In this document: positions 13,441-13,526 of the stretch, in pieces | Numbering within the stretch: the stretch's first letter is position 1 | Layout of the letters: every line of letters starts with the position of its first letter | NCBI GenBank assembly: GCA_934394515.1 | Contig: CAKRRU010000070.1 | Location: 1-13,526, forward strand | DNA: 13,526 nt | Direction: 5' to 3' | Origin: an uncultured Acetatifactor sp. | GTDB lineage: Bacteria > Bacillota > Clostridia > Lachnospirales > Lachnospiraceae | The notes under the pieces: model-generated | Told to the model about the DNA's origin: nothing | Databases searched by the model: none | The model's input: the letters and a program-made list of their open reading frames with translations, nothing else | Program-made: the position numbers and the translations under genes

Positions 13441-13526
13441 CATAAACAATATTCATAAGTTTACCAAACCTGTGAGGAAGAGTAGTAAGCCTTAGGGAAT
13501 TTTACAGAGAGCCGTGGGTGGTGGGA
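13441..13526 (+). ncRNA. T-box leader RNA, 5' part only
   Basis: This is the beginning of a T-box riboswitch, which senses uncharged tRNA and controls aminoacyl-tRNA synthetase or amino-acid genes. The Stem I landmarks are GAGGAAGAGTAGTAAG (13474-13489) and the distal ACAGAGAGCCG (13504-13514) followed by GGTGGTGGGA. Their order and spacing fit clostridial T-boxes. The specifier loop, antiterminator (TGG-containing T-box sequence), terminator and controlled gene are beyond the right edge, so the amino acid cannot be named. The exact 5' end is inferred from the promoter. Confidence 0.85.

Overview
The window looks like a piece of a chromosome from a low-to-moderate GC Firmicute of class Clostridia, most likely a gut Lachnospiraceae. 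The grounds are strong AGGAGG-type ribosome binding sites, all genes on one strand, a class A RNase P RNA tail, a T-box leader, a PF06541-type membrane protein, YlmH, and secreted proteins of clostridial style. No phage, transposon, CRISPR or tRNA was seen.

Layout, all on the + strand. 1-149: the 3' end of the RNase P RNA gene (rnpB) and a terminator. 166-912: a trypsin-like serine protease lipoprotein. 937-7311: a run of six genes that ends at a clear intrinsic terminator. It begins with a palindrome over a TTGACA box and continues with a COG0523/CobW-type GTPase carrying a very large His/Cys/Asp-rich metal-binding insert. Next come a second GTPase of that superfamily whose C-terminus resembles YcgQ/DUF1980, a polytopic membrane protein of GT-C-like appearance, a ZIP-family metal transporter, the RNA-binding protein YlmH, and a PF06541 membrane protein with a long coiled coil. 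The first half reads as a metal (probably zinc) acquisition and allocation module. 7312-8529: a single-gene unit for a small secreted protein. Its promoter has ten consecutive G between the -35 and -10 boxes, the arrangement known from phase-variable promoters. 8558-10084: an O-antigen ligase/Wzy_C-type membrane protein, with a terminator folded into the last codons of the gene. 10143-13382: an extended -10 promoter, a hairpin-rich leader, an OmpR-family response regulator and a multi-pass histidine kinase. 13406-13526: a promoter and the start of a T-box leader whose gene lies outside the window.

The most interesting items are the poly-G promoter, the GTPase-DUF1980 fusion inside a metal operon, the His/Cys-rich insert, and the terminator encoded within the ligase gene. 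Functions are inferred from motifs read by eye. No database search was run, so the family of the GT-C-like protein, the metal specificity and all operators remain inference.
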